Assembly: GCA_016744435.1 (NCBI GenBank)
Contig: JADGEJ010000013.1
Location: 25,075-89,074, forward strand
Source of the DNA: Lentibacter sp.
GTDB taxonomy: Bacteria > Pseudomonadota > Alphaproteobacteria > Rhodobacterales > Rhodobacteraceae
Direction: 5' to 3'
DNA: 64,000 nucleotides
The position numbers were made by a program, and so were the translations under genes. Shown piece after piece: positions 8,748-17,405 of this stretch. Below the pieces are notes generated by a model. It was given only the letters and a program-made list of their open reading frames with translations, searched no databases and was not told the origin of the DNA. The stretch's first letter is position 1. Each line of letters begins with the position of its first letter.

Positions 8748-9833
8748 TTACGAAATTCTGATGCGTGGATTGAGGAAGACGTAGCCGATGTCAGACAACA
8801 GCTGCGTGATCAACACCACGAATACGGAGACGACGGAAACACCGAGAAGCAGCTCGATGTCGTTGTTGCCAGCGGCTTGAACGAGCGTCCAGCCAAAGCC
8901 CTTGTAGTTAAACAGCGTCTCGACAATGACGACACCGTTTAGCAGCCAGGGGATTTGCAACATGATGACAGTGAACGGCGCGATCAGAGCGTTTCTGAGC
9001 GCGTGTTTCATAACGATATTGCGAAAGCTTACGCCCTTGAGGCGGGCTGTTCTGATGTACTGCGCTGTCATGACTTCGGCCATTGAGGCGCGTGTCATGC
9101 GGGCGATATAGCCCATTCCGTAGAGCGAGATTGTCAGAACCGGTAGGAAGAAGTTCTGGAAGTTGGCGCTTTCCATGGCCGAAGTTGCCGTGCCCTTAAA
9201 GAGCGTCTTGCCTTCTATTAGGCCAGCTTCCGCGAGCATTGGGCTGACGCCGAAGCGCGAGGAGGCCAAGAGGGCGATGAAGATAACACCGGAGACATAT
9301 TCTGGCGTTGCTGTTGTCGCGATCGAGAGGGTTGAGAGCGTTCTGTCAGTGCGTGAGCCTTCGCGCATGCCCGCGAGCACTCCGATTATGAGGGCCGAGG
9401 GCACCATAAGCAGCATAACAAACAACATCAGCTTGGCGGTGAGGCCAAGCCGCGTTGCTATAATGCTTGAGACGTTGTCTTTGAAAACCGTTGAAAAGCC
9501 CCAGTCGCCTTGCAGAATGCCGCAGCGTGTGGGCGCTTTATCAGGCTCGACACCAGAGCGGATACAACGGCCAACTGTGTTGCCTTCAGTGTCTTTCGAG
9601 ACATAGCCGGGGGCCAAACCGAGCCATTCGGCATACTTGCGCGGCAGCGGCTGAAGGTAGCCGCGACTGCCCAGATACGATTCGACTTGCTCGTCGCTCA
9701 TGCGGAAGTTGCCCTGCGTTTTGGCGAGTTTTTCAAGGTTTGGGTAGAGGTTGGTCAGAAAGAAGACCACGAAAGTCAGGCAGAGCGCTGTGAGCAGCAT
9801 CACTCCCAAACGTCGTAAGATAAATAGTCCCAT
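8748..9833 (-). CDS. ABC importer permease (DppB type)
   Basis: Partner permease of the importer; 361 residues from ATG 9833. The start is chosen because an AGGGG box lies six bases upstream and because MGLFILRRLGVMLLTALCLT is the normal first membrane helix of DppB proteins. The frame stays open for 82 codons further to a TTG but that part looks non-coding. A large periplasmic loop (about 40-120) is followed by five more membrane segments and an EAA-type loop (YIRTARLKGVSFRNIVMKHA). No substrate-binding protein gene lies upstream, which is unusual for this operon type. Confidence 0.9.
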   Translation of the reverse strand: MGLFILRRLGVMLLTALCLTFVVFFLTNLYPNLEKLAKTQGNFRMSDEQVESYLGSRGYLQPLPRKYAEWLGLAPGYVSKDTEGNTVGRCIRSGVEPDKAPTRCGILQGDWGFSTVFKDNVSSIIATRLGLTAKLMLFVMLLMVPSALIIGVLAGMREGSRTDRTLSTLSIATTATPEYVSGVIFIALLASSRFGVSPMLAEAGLIEGKTLFKGTATSAMESANFQNFFLPVLTISLYGMGYIARMTRASMAEVMTAQYIRTARLKGVSFRNIVMKHALRNALIAPFTVIMLQIPWLLNGVVIVETLFNYKGFGWTLVQAAGNNDIELLLGVSVVSVFVVLITQLLSDIGYVFLNPRIRIS

Positions 9834-10150
9834 GAGGTGCCCCTGTTGGTCAGGCGGTTTTAGACGGTAAGTCTTTGTAGGCGTGCCATTGGCGGTTGGC
9901 TGGCCTTTGATTGGCGCGCGCTTAGAGCGCAGTGTGTTTAGGGAGGCTAAAGCAGATAGCGTCGCCGGACGGTGTGATTGCTGGGCGTCGGCAGCGCTGC
10001 GCGCAGGGCTCGCTTGCTTTGATACATCTGTCACTCCCAATGGTGGGGATGTGCTGATTTGCTCAGTCTCGTTCCCCAACTTCTAGCATTCGGACATATT
10101 TAAGACGCATCCGTCAATGGGGCGCGTGAATTAATTAGGCACCCGCTGGC
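9834..10150. other. Intergenic gap upstream of the ABC operon
   Basis: About 317 bases between miaA and the DppB-type permease gene, both on the minus strand. I see no gene in it: the open stretches on both strands lack ribosome binding sites and family resemblance. It presumably holds the promoter and leader of the ABC operon; no clear operator was recognised, and no remnant of a binding-protein gene. Confidence 0.6.
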
Positions 10151-11032
10151 TTAACTTTGAGGATCAAGAGACTGCCAAGCTTGCATTCGAGCTCGAAACC
10201 AAGTGCGCTGTCGTTTGGCATATTGCCGGCTGGCAATGATCGCTTGAGCACGGGCCTCCTTCAGGCTGATCTCACCCTGTAAGTGGGCAATCAGCTCACG
10301 CGCACCGATGGCCTTAGACGACGGTTTGTCTGGTGACCAACTCGCCAGATTGGCTTGGGCTTCTTCAAGCGCGCCTTCGCGCAGCATAAAGTCAAAACGC
10401 TGTTCAATGCGCGCGTTAAGCCAGTCACGGTCGGCATTCATAACCAAAGGCTGAGCCTGCTCAAGGGCAAGCAAAGGCGCGGGCGTGTCGTCCTGCCATG
10501 CGGCCAGCCCGCGGCCCGTTGTCTGCTGAACTTCCCAAGCGCGCTGCACGCGCATCGGGTTTTGCACGTCAATCTTGGCACGGGTTTCAGCATCAAGAGC
10601 GGCAATCATCGCCTCTAACTGGCCCGCAAGGCGCAGCCCGTCAGCCTCTTGGCGCACTTCAGCTGGGGTTGGTGGAATGTCGGCCAAACCCTCTGTGAGG
10701 GCGCTGAAGTAAAGCCCGGTGCCGCCGACGATGATCAGCCGCTCGTCGCTATGCGAAAGCAGGGCCTTCACCTCACTCAGCCATTCGCCAACAGAAAACG
10801 GATGCGTGCCTTTGATGTGTCCGTAAAGCCTGTGTGGCGCACGGGTTTCTTCCTCAACACTTGGCCGCGCGGTTAGCAGGCGCCAATCCGAATAGACTTG
10901 TAGCGCATCGGCATTGACGATCACGCCGCCCTGCGCCTCGGCTATGTTCAACGCGAGGCCAGACTTGCCCGAGGCTGTCGGGCCCGCAATGAGCACGGGC
11001 TGTTCAGGGCTGATGTCAGTGATGCGCAACAT
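10151..11032 (-). CDS. miaA: tRNA dimethylallyltransferase
   Basis: Transfers a dimethylallyl group to N6 of adenosine 37 in tRNAs that read UNN codons. The 293-residue protein opens with the P-loop [17 protein letters not shown] (about residues 16-32), then the [17 protein letters not shown] motif, [19 protein letters not shown] for substrate entry, and the C-terminal [14 protein letters not shown] motif. Length is typical. It lies between the ABC operon and a gene for an AraC regulator, all on the minus strand with sizeable gaps, so it is probably transcribed alone. Confidence 0.95.
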   Translation of the reverse strand: MLRITDISPEQPVLIAGPTASGKSGLALNIAEAQGGVIVNADALQVYSDWRLLTARPSVEEETRAPHRLYGHIKGTHPFSVGEWLSEVKALLSHSDERLIIVGGTGLYFSALTEGLADIPPTPAEVRQEADGLRLAGQLEAMIAALDAETRAKIDVQNPMRVQRAWEVQQTTGRGLAAWQDDTPAPLLALEQAQPLVMNADRDWLNARIEQRFDFMLREGALEEAQANLASWSPDKPSSKAIGARELIAHLQGEISLKEARAQAIIASRQYAKRQRTWFRARMQAWQSLDPQS

Positions 11033-11197
11033 GAGCTAGGCAATAGCCTATGCGGCAGGCAGGCAAAAGAGGGCAAGTTTGTCGTCTCATGCGCGATGTC
11101 GTCGGAACGCAGCGGGAGGCCTCAACACCACGCGCATTTCGAATGGCGAAAGGGGCGGTGCCGCCAATGGCGGCTCTGCCGCGTCTGAAGTGACGTT

Positions 11198-12070
11198 CTA
11201 TTTAGCCTGCGCAAGGTGATGCTTGGGGGAGCAGCCAAATTTGCGAGCGTAATCGCGACTGAAGTGCGTGGCGCTTTCATAGCCGACTTCAAACCCGACA
11301 ATCGAAACCGAGCACGCACCGCGCAAAAGGATATCACGGGCTTCGATCATCCGCAGGTCTTTTTGATACTGTAATGGTGTAGTGCCCGTCACGAATTTGA
11401 AATGCTCGTGAAAGGAGGACGGGCTCATCCCCGCGATCTGAGCAAGTTCACCCACGACCAGACGTTCGCGAAACTTGCTTTTGATTTGAAAGATAGCTTT
11501 GGCAATACGGCTTGCGTGGCTATCAACCGAAAGAAGGTTCCTCAACATTCCGCCGATCGGAGACATCAGCAGGCGGAAGTGGATTTCTTTCACGATCATC
11601 GGGCCGAGCACCTGCGCGTCCAGCGGCGCATCCATCAATTCAAGGTATCGCTCCATAGGGGCAATATAGGCGGGGTCTGCTGCGGTGGCTGATAGCGCGC
11701 TTGCAGATGCTTCCTCTAAAACAACTTCGCCTACCTGCTCATAAAGGCTACGCAGAATTCCTAGATCCAAAGCAAAAACCAACGCACGATAGGGCGCCTC
11801 TGGGCTGGCCTCAACAATTTTTGCTGTGACAGGCAAGTCGTGGCTGACCAAAAAAGCATCGCCCGGCACGAGAGATATGGCCTTCTCTCCAACGTGTATT
11901 TCTTTTTTTCCCTGTAGGATTAGGCAAATAAAAGGGTTGTAAAGAACAGCTTCAAATGCGCTGACGTCTTCGCGCCGGAAAACATGCGCAGCATTCAAAG
12001 TCCCCGTAAAAATAGCCTCTTGTTGCTTTTCATATCGCTTTGACAGGCGATGTAATTTCTCATGCGGCAT
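11198..12070 (-). CDS. AraC-family transcriptional regulator
   Basis: A 290-residue regulator with an N-terminal effector domain of the AraC_N type (about 20-170; VLYNPFICLILQGKKEIHVG, SLVPGDAFLVSHDLPV) and a C-terminal double helix-turn-helix (about 190-285; LAQIAGMSPSSFHEHFK and FEVGYESATHFSRDYARKFG). It is divergent from the exported SRPBCC gene, and the shared 154-base spacer holds two 16-bp direct repeats 21 bp apart, a typical AraC operator layout. It probably regulates that neighbour, itself, or both; the inducer is unknown. Confidence 0.88.
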   Translation of the reverse strand: MPHEKLHRLSKRYEKQQEAIFTGTLNAAHVFRREDVSAFEAVLYNPFICLILQGKKEIHVGEKAISLVPGDAFLVSHDLPVTAKIVEASPEAPYRALVFALDLGILRSLYEQVGEVVLEEASASALSATAADPAYIAPMERYLELMDAPLDAQVLGPMIVKEIHFRLLMSPIGGMLRNLLSVDSHASRIAKAIFQIKSKFRERLVVGELAQIAGMSPSSFHEHFKFVTGTTPLQYQKDLRMIEARDILLRGACSVSIVGFEVGYESATHFSRDYARKFGCSPKHHLAQAK

Positions 12071-12132
12071 GGAAAACTCCCTTACTCCTTCCTAGCAAAT
12101 ACACTTCTGGAAATCATGCGAAAATATCAAAC

Positions 12133-12169
12133 ATCGGAGGAATAGGCATGTAGATCAGAGGAACAGGCA
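12133..12169. promoter_or_regulatory. Direct repeats, likely AraC operator
   Basis: ATCGGAGGAATAGGCA (12133-12148) and ATCAGAGGAACAGGCA (12154-12169) differ at two of 16 positions and start 21 bp apart, i.e. two helical turns. They lie between a divergent AraC-family gene and the SRPBCC gene, about 55-90 bases upstream of the latter's start. Same-face tandem half-sites are the usual binding layout of AraC-family activators. Confidence 0.55.
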
Positions 12170-12224
12170 AGACGCTGCGCTGTTTAGTCTCTAGGTAGGT
12201 TTCAATCAAATCACAGGAGTAAAC

Positions 12225-12845
12225 ATGACCCGATCTAACCTTTTTAAATCCACCAGCCTTGCGATGACATTTCTTGCGGCCACCTTCAGCACGCCATTGT
12301 TGGCAGATGGGTCTGACGAAAACGCAAAAATGGCCTGTGATAACACCATGATGCACACCATGATGCACACCATGATGCGCGGTGAAATTTCCCAGCTCAG
12401 CCCAACCCACGCGACCATAAACACGTCAGTGCTGATCGACGCGGCCCCAGCGGATGTTTGGGCCACTTTGACTGATTTCGAGGCCATGTCGGGTTGGAGC
12501 ACAGGAACCCTGCAAGGCATGTCCGGCGACATCAAAGATGGCGGTAGCGTGGTGGTTACTTTCCTGTTTGGTGTTGATGATGCGGGTAACCCTATATCAA
12601 ATGAGATTCCACATACGCTGATCTTTGAGGACGGTGAAAAAATCGGATGGTCCGATCCGTTCCCTGCCGAGATCGGCGGCGGGCATGACAATCATATCTA
12701 CGCTGTTCAACCTTGCGGAGACAAAACATTGTTCACCCAATCGGATGAGATCGTCGATAACGCCTATGCTGCGAATTTCGTAAGCCAGCTTTTTGCCGGC
12801 TATCAGCTGTTCAATGCAGAGCTGAAGGCCGCCACTGAGAACTGA
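12225..12845 (+). CDS. Exported SRPBCC (START-like) domain protein
   Basis: A 206-residue protein with a signal peptide (about residues 1-27, ending FSTPLLADG), a short Met/His-rich segment (MMHTMMHTMM, about 41-50) and a START-like lipid/ligand-binding domain (about 65-200; SVLIDAAPADVWATLTDFEA, FEDGEKIGWSDPFP). The ribosome binding site CAGGAG precedes the ATG. SRPBCC domains bind hydrophobic ligands; an exported one beside an AraC regulator suggests a sensing or detoxifying envelope role, but the ligand is unknown. The Met/His segment arises from a 12-bp tandem repeat and could bind a soft metal such as copper; that is speculation. Confidence 0.8.
   Translation: MTRSNLFKSTSLAMTFLAATFSTPLLADGSDENAKMACDNTMMHTMMHTMMRGEISQLSPTHATINTSVLIDAAPADVWATLTDFEAMSGWSTGTLQGMSGDIKDGGSVVVTFLFGVDDAGNPISNEIPHTLIFEDGEKIGWSDPFPAEIGGGHDNHIYAVQPCGDKTLFTQSDEIVDNAYAANFVSQLFAGYQLFNAELKAATEN
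12344..12379. repeat. 12-bp tandem repeat, three copies, in frame
   Basis: CACCATGATGCA occurs three times head to tail (the third copy with one change at its end) inside the SRPBCC coding region, giving repeated Thr-Met-Met-His. The unit is a multiple of three, so copy-number change keeps the frame. Confidence 0.9.
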
Positions 12846-13212
12846 TCTTTCGATCTTGGCAGCGCGCTTTATCTCTGGGTGAGGCTGCGCTGCCTGTTGC
12901 AGCATATCTTAAAATCGCGAGAAAGCCTGTGCCGCAAAGCCTGTTCGGCAAAGCATCTGGCACTTAGGGATCGAACCGGTTTTTGCAGCGTTGGCTTGTC
13001 GCTGCGACAACCATCGTTTGTCGAAGAGTTCGGCTAGCAGCACTACGTAACGCTCGCCAATACGGTAAGACTTGAGCGAAGGTGTGGGGCAGGCTGCGTA
13101 AGTGCCCTAGGCATTTTCTTTGAGATAGGTTTCTTTTGGCGTGCTTCGGGCGTTGCGACTCTCTGCGAATTCAGACAGTTTAGTGCAAATCAAAATGCTC
13201 GGGGGCTAAAAA
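12846..13212. other. Intergenic region before pyrH with two inverted repeats
   Basis: About 367 bases with no convincing gene. GGCAGCGC at 12858-12865 pairs with GCGCTGCC at 12887-12894 (21-base loop, no T-run), possibly a weak terminator for the SRPBCC gene. A perfect palindrome lies at 12996-13010. The right end should hold the pyrH promoter and its ribosome binding site region (GGGGGC before the ATG). Confidence 0.5.
12996..13010. promoter_or_regulatory. Perfect 15-bp palindrome, candidate operator
   Basis: TTGTCGCTGCGACAA is a perfect inverted repeat around a central T, followed at 13018-13023 by another half-site TTGTCG. It lies about 200 bases upstream of pyrH. The size and symmetry fit a dimeric repressor site; the protein is unknown. 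Confidence 0.4.
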
Positions 13213-13944
13213 ATGTCGAACTCTGAAGAGGCGCAGACAACGTATAAACGTGTGATGCTTAAAATTTCAGGGGAGGCATTGATGGGCGATCAAGGCTTCG
13301 GGCTGCATCCGCCAACGGTTCAGCGCATTGCTAAAGAAGTGAAATCGGTTCAGGAAATGGGTGTCGAGATCTGCATGGTGATCGGCGGCGGCAACATCTT
13401 TCGCGGCCTTCAAGGCAGCGCGCAAGGGATGGAGCGCACCACGGCCGACTATATGGGCATGCTCGCCACGGTGATGAACGCGCTGGCCATGCAAAGCGCG
13501 CTTGAGCAGATCGGCGTGTTTACGCGCGTGATCTCGGCCATTCCGATGGACCAAGTCTGCGAGCCATACATCCGCCGCCGTGCCGTGCGCCACCTTGAAA
13601 AGCAGCGCGTTTGCATCTTTGCTGCGGGCACAGGCAACCCGTATTTCACCACAGACACCGCAGCAACACTGCGCGCCAACGAAATGGCCTGCGAGGCGAT
13701 CTTCAAGGGCACCAAAGTTGACGGAGTTTACGACAAAGACCCAGTGAAGTTTGACGACGCGGTGCGCTATGACACGGTCAGCTATGACGACGTGCTGCAA
13801 AAGCGTTTGGGCGTTATGGACGCCTCGGCAATCGCTTTGGCGCGTGACAACAACCTACCGATCATCGTGTTCTCACTTGATGAGCCGGGCGGTTTCAAAG
13901 GCATCCTTGCGGGCGAGGGGACGTATACCAAAGTTGGTGGTTGA
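13213..13944 (+). CDS. pyrH: UMP kinase
   Basis: Phosphorylates UMP to UDP in pyrimidine nucleotide synthesis; a hexameric amino-acid-kinase-fold enzyme. The 243 residues show [14 protein letters not shown], the glycine loop [10 protein letters not shown], the UMP-binding [15 protein letters not shown] and [16 protein letters not shown] segments. It heads the usual pyrH-frr-uppS-cdsA-dxr-rseP order; a 130-base gap separates it from frr, so frr may have its own promoter as well. Confidence 0.97.
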   Translation: MSNSEEAQTTYKRVMLKISGEALMGDQGFGLHPPTVQRIAKEVKSVQEMGVEICMVIGGGNIFRGLQGSAQGMERTTADYMGMLATVMNALAMQSALEQIGVFTRVISAIPMDQVCEPYIRRRAVRHLEKQRVCIFAAGTGNPYFTTDTAATLRANEMACEAIFKGTKVDGVYDKDPVKFDDAVRYDTVSYDDVLQKRLGVMDASAIALARDNNLPIIVFSLDEPGGFKGILAGEGTYTKVGG

Positions 13945-14074
13945 AACACAAATGAGGCCGACCTGCACAGCTTGAGTAAAGTTAGGCGGGGCAATCACGG
14001 CTGGTATTTTCAACGCAGGTTTTGTAAGACGTTGCCAACAGCCGCTCGGCGGTGATAAGACAGGATGAGACAGC

Positions 14075-14638
14075 ATGTCAGACGATTTTATGCTTGATAC
14101 CGATGACCTTGAGCGCCGTATGGATGGCGCTATGAACGCGTTGCGCACCGAGTTTGCTTCGCTCAGAACGGGCCGTGCTTCGGCATCTATGCTTGAGCCA
14201 GTGATGGTTGAAGCCTACGGCCAGCAAACGCCGCTTAACCAAGTAGGCACAGTGAACGTGCCTGAGCCGCGTATGGTTACTGTCAATGTCTGGGACAAAA
14301 GCATGGTTCAAGCCGTTGAAAAGGCGATCATGAACTCTGGCCTTGGCATCAATCCGCAGACAAATGGCACCATCGTGATGCTGCCCATTCCGGAGCTCAA
14401 CGAAGAGCGCCGCCGCGAGCTTGGCAAAGTTGCCGCGCAATATGCAGAGAGCGCACGCGTGTCAGTCCGCAATGCCCGTCGCGATGGCATGGATCAGGTG
14501 AAAAAGGCCAAGGCTGATGGCATCTCGGAAGATGACCAGAAGTTCTGGGAAGGTGAAGTGCAGACGACGACCGACAAATATATCAAAGCGGTCGACGATG
14601 CATTGGAGACCAAGCAAGCCGAGATCATGCAGGTTTAA
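14075..14638 (+). CDS. frr: Ribosome recycling factor
   Basis: Splits post-termination ribosomes together with EF-G. The 187-residue protein has the family's three-helix bundle and inserted domain: [20 protein letters not shown] at the hinge, then [16 protein letters not shown] and [18 protein letters not shown]. Length is the standard 185-187. A GACAGG sequence precedes the ATG. It lies 12 bases upstream of uppS and is likely co-transcribed with it. Confidence 0.97.
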   Translation: MSDDFMLDTDDLERRMDGAMNALRTEFASLRTGRASASMLEPVMVEAYGQQTPLNQVGTVNVPEPRMVTVNVWDKSMVQAVEKAIMNSGLGINPQTNGTIVMLPIPELNEERRRELGKVAAQYAESARVSVRNARRDGMDQVKKAKADGISEDDQKFWEGEVQTTTDKYIKAVDDALETKQAEIMQV

Positions 14639-14650
14639 GGGGAGCACCCT

Positions 14651-15391
14651 GTGACAACATCAGAGCCAGAGGGCGCGAAGGCTCCGAAGAATGGGCCCAA
14701 GCACGTTGCGATCATCATGGATGGCAACGGACGCTGGGCGCAGTCACGCGGGCGGCCTAGGCTGTTTGGCCATCATGCGGGGGCCAAGCGGGTGCGGCAG
14801 ATCGTTGAAGCTTGCCCTGACCTTGGCGTTAAGTATCTGACGATTTTTGCCTTCTCCACAGAGAATTGGAAGCGCACGCAGGTCGAAGTTGCGGGGCTCA
14901 TGAGCCTGTTTCGCCGCTATATTTCTAAAGAAGCGCGCGCCTTGCAGGCCGAGGGCGTTCGGGTGCGCTTTATCGGCGATCGTGTGCGACTTGACAAAAA
15001 ACTGGTCGCGCTGATGGACGAGCTGGAAGTCGACACCGCCGAAAATGAGCGGGTGCACCTCACAATCGCGCTGAATTACGGCGGGCGTGACGAGGTTGCC
15101 CGCGCCACAAAGCGGCTGGCACAAGACGTGGCCGCAGGCAAGCTTGATCCTGAATCGGTTGATGAAGAAACCTTGCCTAAGTATCTGGATACACATGTTT
15201 TACCTGATCCAGATCTCGTTATTCGCACCAGCGGTGAGGCGCGTATTTCTAACTTTTTACTCTGGCAGTCGGCCTATGCTGAATACGAATTTATCGACAC
15301 GCTCTGGCCTGATTTCAGCCAGGAGATTTTTGCTGGGCTTGTGAACAACTATGGCGCGCGAGAGCGCCGCTTTGGAGCGGTGAAAACGTGA
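14651..15391 (+). CDS. uppS: Isoprenyl transferase (undecaprenyl diphosphate synthase)
   Basis: Condenses isopentenyl diphosphate units onto farnesyl diphosphate to make the C55 carrier lipid for cell-wall synthesis. The 246 residues carry IIMDGNGRWAQSRG with the catalytic Asp, the FAFSTENWKR motif, and the C-terminal DLVIRTSGEARISNFLLWQ. It starts with GTG behind a strong AAGGGGAG box. Its stop overlaps the cdsA GTG start by four bases (GTGA), indicating translational coupling. Confidence 0.96.
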   Translation: MTTSEPEGAKAPKNGPKHVAIIMDGNGRWAQSRGRPRLFGHHAGAKRVRQIVEACPDLGVKYLTIFAFSTENWKRTQVEVAGLMSLFRRYISKEARALQAEGVRVRFIGDRVRLDKKLVALMDELEVDTAENERVHLTIALNYGGRDEVARATKRLAQDVAAGKLDPESVDEETLPKYLDTHVLPDPDLVIRTSGEARISNFLLWQSAYAEYEFIDTLWPDFSQEIFAGLVNNYGARERRFGAVKT

Positions 15392-16188
15392 GCAACTCGG
15401 CAAAATGGGGCGATCTGGCCCCAAGGGTTGGCTCAGCTGTTGTCATGGTCATTGTTGCGGGTGTCGCGATCTGGCTTGGCGGCATCTGGCTGCTTGCACT
15501 GCTTTCGTTAGCGGCGGCTGGCATGGTTTGGGAGTGCGCGCGGCTTGCGGGCATCGAGGCTGGCCGCACGCGCGACGTGTTAATGCCCTCTGTAACTGCG
15601 GTGTTGTTTGTGGCTCTGAGCCTGTCCAGTTCAGGCTTGATCATTGCACTGCCATTGGCGGCGGGTTGGTCTGTGGCGCAAGGCGGGACGCGGCTGCGCG
15701 CCCTAACAGGGCTTTACGCCTTCGCGGCGGTGCTCGCCGCAATATTGCTGTTTTGGGTGCGCGACGTGTTTGGCATGACTTTCATGCTATGGCTGGTTGG
15801 CGTTGTCATCGCGTCTGACGTGATGGGCTATTTTGCGGGGCGTATTCTGGGTGGGCCAAAGTTTTGGCCGGCGATCAGCCCCAAGAAAACATGGTCAGGC
15901 ACAATTGCTGGCTGGGCAGGGGCGGCCTTGTTGGGCTGGCTGATGACCAAGCCTCTCACGGAGGCCTTGCAGGCGGCAGATATGGAGCTGTCACTGCCGC
16001 TTGTGGTTTTGTCAGTGCTGCTCGCCTTTGCCGCGCAGGTGGGCGACATTGCTGAGAGTTTCCTAAAACGTCGCACAGGCATTAAGGACAGTTCAAACCT
16101 GATCCCCGGGCATGGCGGCCTGCTTGACCGCTTTGACGGGCTGATTGGCGCAGCGATCATGTTTTTCTTGGTCTGGATGTTGTTTTAA
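15388..16188 (+). CDS. cdsA: Phosphatidate cytidylyltransferase
   Basis: Makes CDP-diacylglycerol from phosphatidic acid and CTP at the inner membrane, the branch point to all phospholipids. The 266-residue protein has about seven hydrophobic segments and the CdsA signature at the C-terminus, SFLKRRTGIKDSSNLIPGHG then LLDRFD. It starts with GTG inside the uppS stop and ends one base before dxr, so the cluster is translated as a unit. Confidence 0.95.
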   Translation: MSNSAKWGDLAPRVGSAVVMVIVAGVAIWLGGIWLLALLSLAAAGMVWECARLAGIEAGRTRDVLMPSVTAVLFVALSLSSSGLIIALPLAAGWSVAQGGTRLRALTGLYAFAAVLAAILLFWVRDVFGMTFMLWLVGVVIASDVMGYFAGRILGGPKFWPAISPKKTWSGTIAGWAGAALLGWLMTKPLTEALQAADMELSLPLVVLSVLLAFAAQVGDIAESFLKRRTGIKDSSNLIPGHGGLLDRFDGLIGAAIMFFLVWMLF

Positions 16189-16189
16189 C

Positions 16190-17368
16190 ATGAAACGGCG
16201 AGTTTCCATTTTTGGCGCGACAGGGTCCATTGGCCAATCGACGATTGATCTGATCGCGCGTGCGCCGGAGGCATATGACGTTGTTGCGCTGACGGGTGGA
16301 CAGAACATTGCCCAGCTTGCGCGCGACGCGATAGCGCTGAAAGCAGATATTGCCGTCACAGCCGACGAGGCGCGGCTTGGCGAGTTGCGAGACGCGCTGG
16401 CAGGCCGTGACGTTGAGGCCGCAGCAGGGCGCGAAGCTTTGCTTGAGGCGGCTGCACGACCCGCGGACTGGGTGATGAGCGCAATTGTCGGCGCCGCGGG
16501 GCTTGAGCCGGGGCTGGAAGCGCTCAAGCACGGCAGCACTTTGGCGCTCGCCAACAAGGAATCACTGGTGACAGCAGGGCGCTTGCTCATGGACACCGCC
16601 AAGCAGCACGGCGCGCGCATTCTGCCCGTCGATAGCGAGCATTCGGCGGTTTTTCAGGCGCTCGTCGGAGAAGACATAAGCTCTGTCGAGCGAGTGATCA
16701 TCACGGCGTCAGGCGGTGCGTTCCGCGACTGGCCATTGGAAAAGCTGCACGAGGCGACAGTGGCGGCTGCCAGCACGCATCCGAACTGGAACATGGGCCA
16801 ACGCATCACCATCGACAGTGCGACGATGTTCAACAAGGCGCTTGAACTGATTGAAACACATGAGTTTTTCGGCGTGCCTTCTGACAAGATCGAGGCGCTG
16901 GTTCACTCGCAATCGCTTATCCATGCGATGGTCGGATACCAAGACGGGGCGTTGATGGCCCATGTTGGCCCGCATGATATGCGCCACGCGATTGGCTATG
17001 CCTTGCATTGGCCCAAGCGGGCGCATTTGCCAGTCGAGCGGCTGGATTTTGCCAAGATAGGCCAGTTTGACTTTAAGGCAGTCGAGCATGCCCGCTATCC
17101 TGCAATCCGAATGGCGCATGATGTGATGGAACGCGGCGGCCTTGCAGGCGCGGTGTTTAACGCCGCCAAGGAAGTGGCGCTTGATGTGTTCATTGCCGAG
17201 CAAATCAGTTTTGTGCAGATGGCGGTGCTGGTTGAAGGCGTGCTTGACAGGCTCTTGCCAGATAGTGGCCTTATCAATGCCACGATGAGCCTTGATAACG
17301 TGCGCGCGGCTGACCACATTGGCCGTAAGACAGCGCTTGAACTGGCCAGCAAATTGGCTCAACCCTAA
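16190..17368 (+). CDS. dxr: 1-deoxy-D-xylulose 5-phosphate reductoisomerase
   Basis: Converts DXP to MEP with NADPH, the committed step of the non-mevalonate isoprenoid pathway that feeds uppS. ATG 16190 (MKRRVSIFGATGSIGQST) is chosen because the NADPH-binding glycine motif must lie at the very N-terminus; an upstream in-frame start at 16145 would overlap cdsA. Other motifs: ALANKESLVTAG, the metal site VDSEHSAVFQ, and TIDSATMFNKALELIETH. From this start the protein is 392 residues, the usual length. Confidence 0.96.
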   Translation: MKRRVSIFGATGSIGQSTIDLIARAPEAYDVVALTGGQNIAQLARDAIALKADIAVTADEARLGELRDALAGRDVEAAAGREALLEAAARPADWVMSAIVGAAGLEPGLEALKHGSTLALANKESLVTAGRLLMDTAKQHGARILPVDSEHSAVFQALVGEDISSVERVIITASGGAFRDWPLEKLHEATVAAASTHPNWNMGQRITIDSATMFNKALELIETHEFFGVPSDKIEALVHSQSLIHAMVGYQDGALMAHVGPHDMRHAIGYALHWPKRAHLPVERLDFAKIGQFDFKAVEHARYPAIRMAHDVMERGGLAGAVFNAAKEVALDVFIAEQISFVQMAVLVEGVLDRLLPDSGLINATMSLDNVRAADHIGRKTALELASKLAQP

Positions 17369-17405
17369 GAAGACCCAACCTTAAAAACGATAGAGCAGGT
17401 ATACT

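Noticed and set aside
9834..10079. 82-codon N-terminal extension of the DppB-type permease
   Set aside because: It would begin with TTG without a ribosome binding site and put 82 hydrophilic residues before the first membrane helix; ATG 9833 has a proper box.
13945..14074. Small gene between pyrH and frr
   Set aside because: Only short frames on either strand without start signals; treated as spacer.
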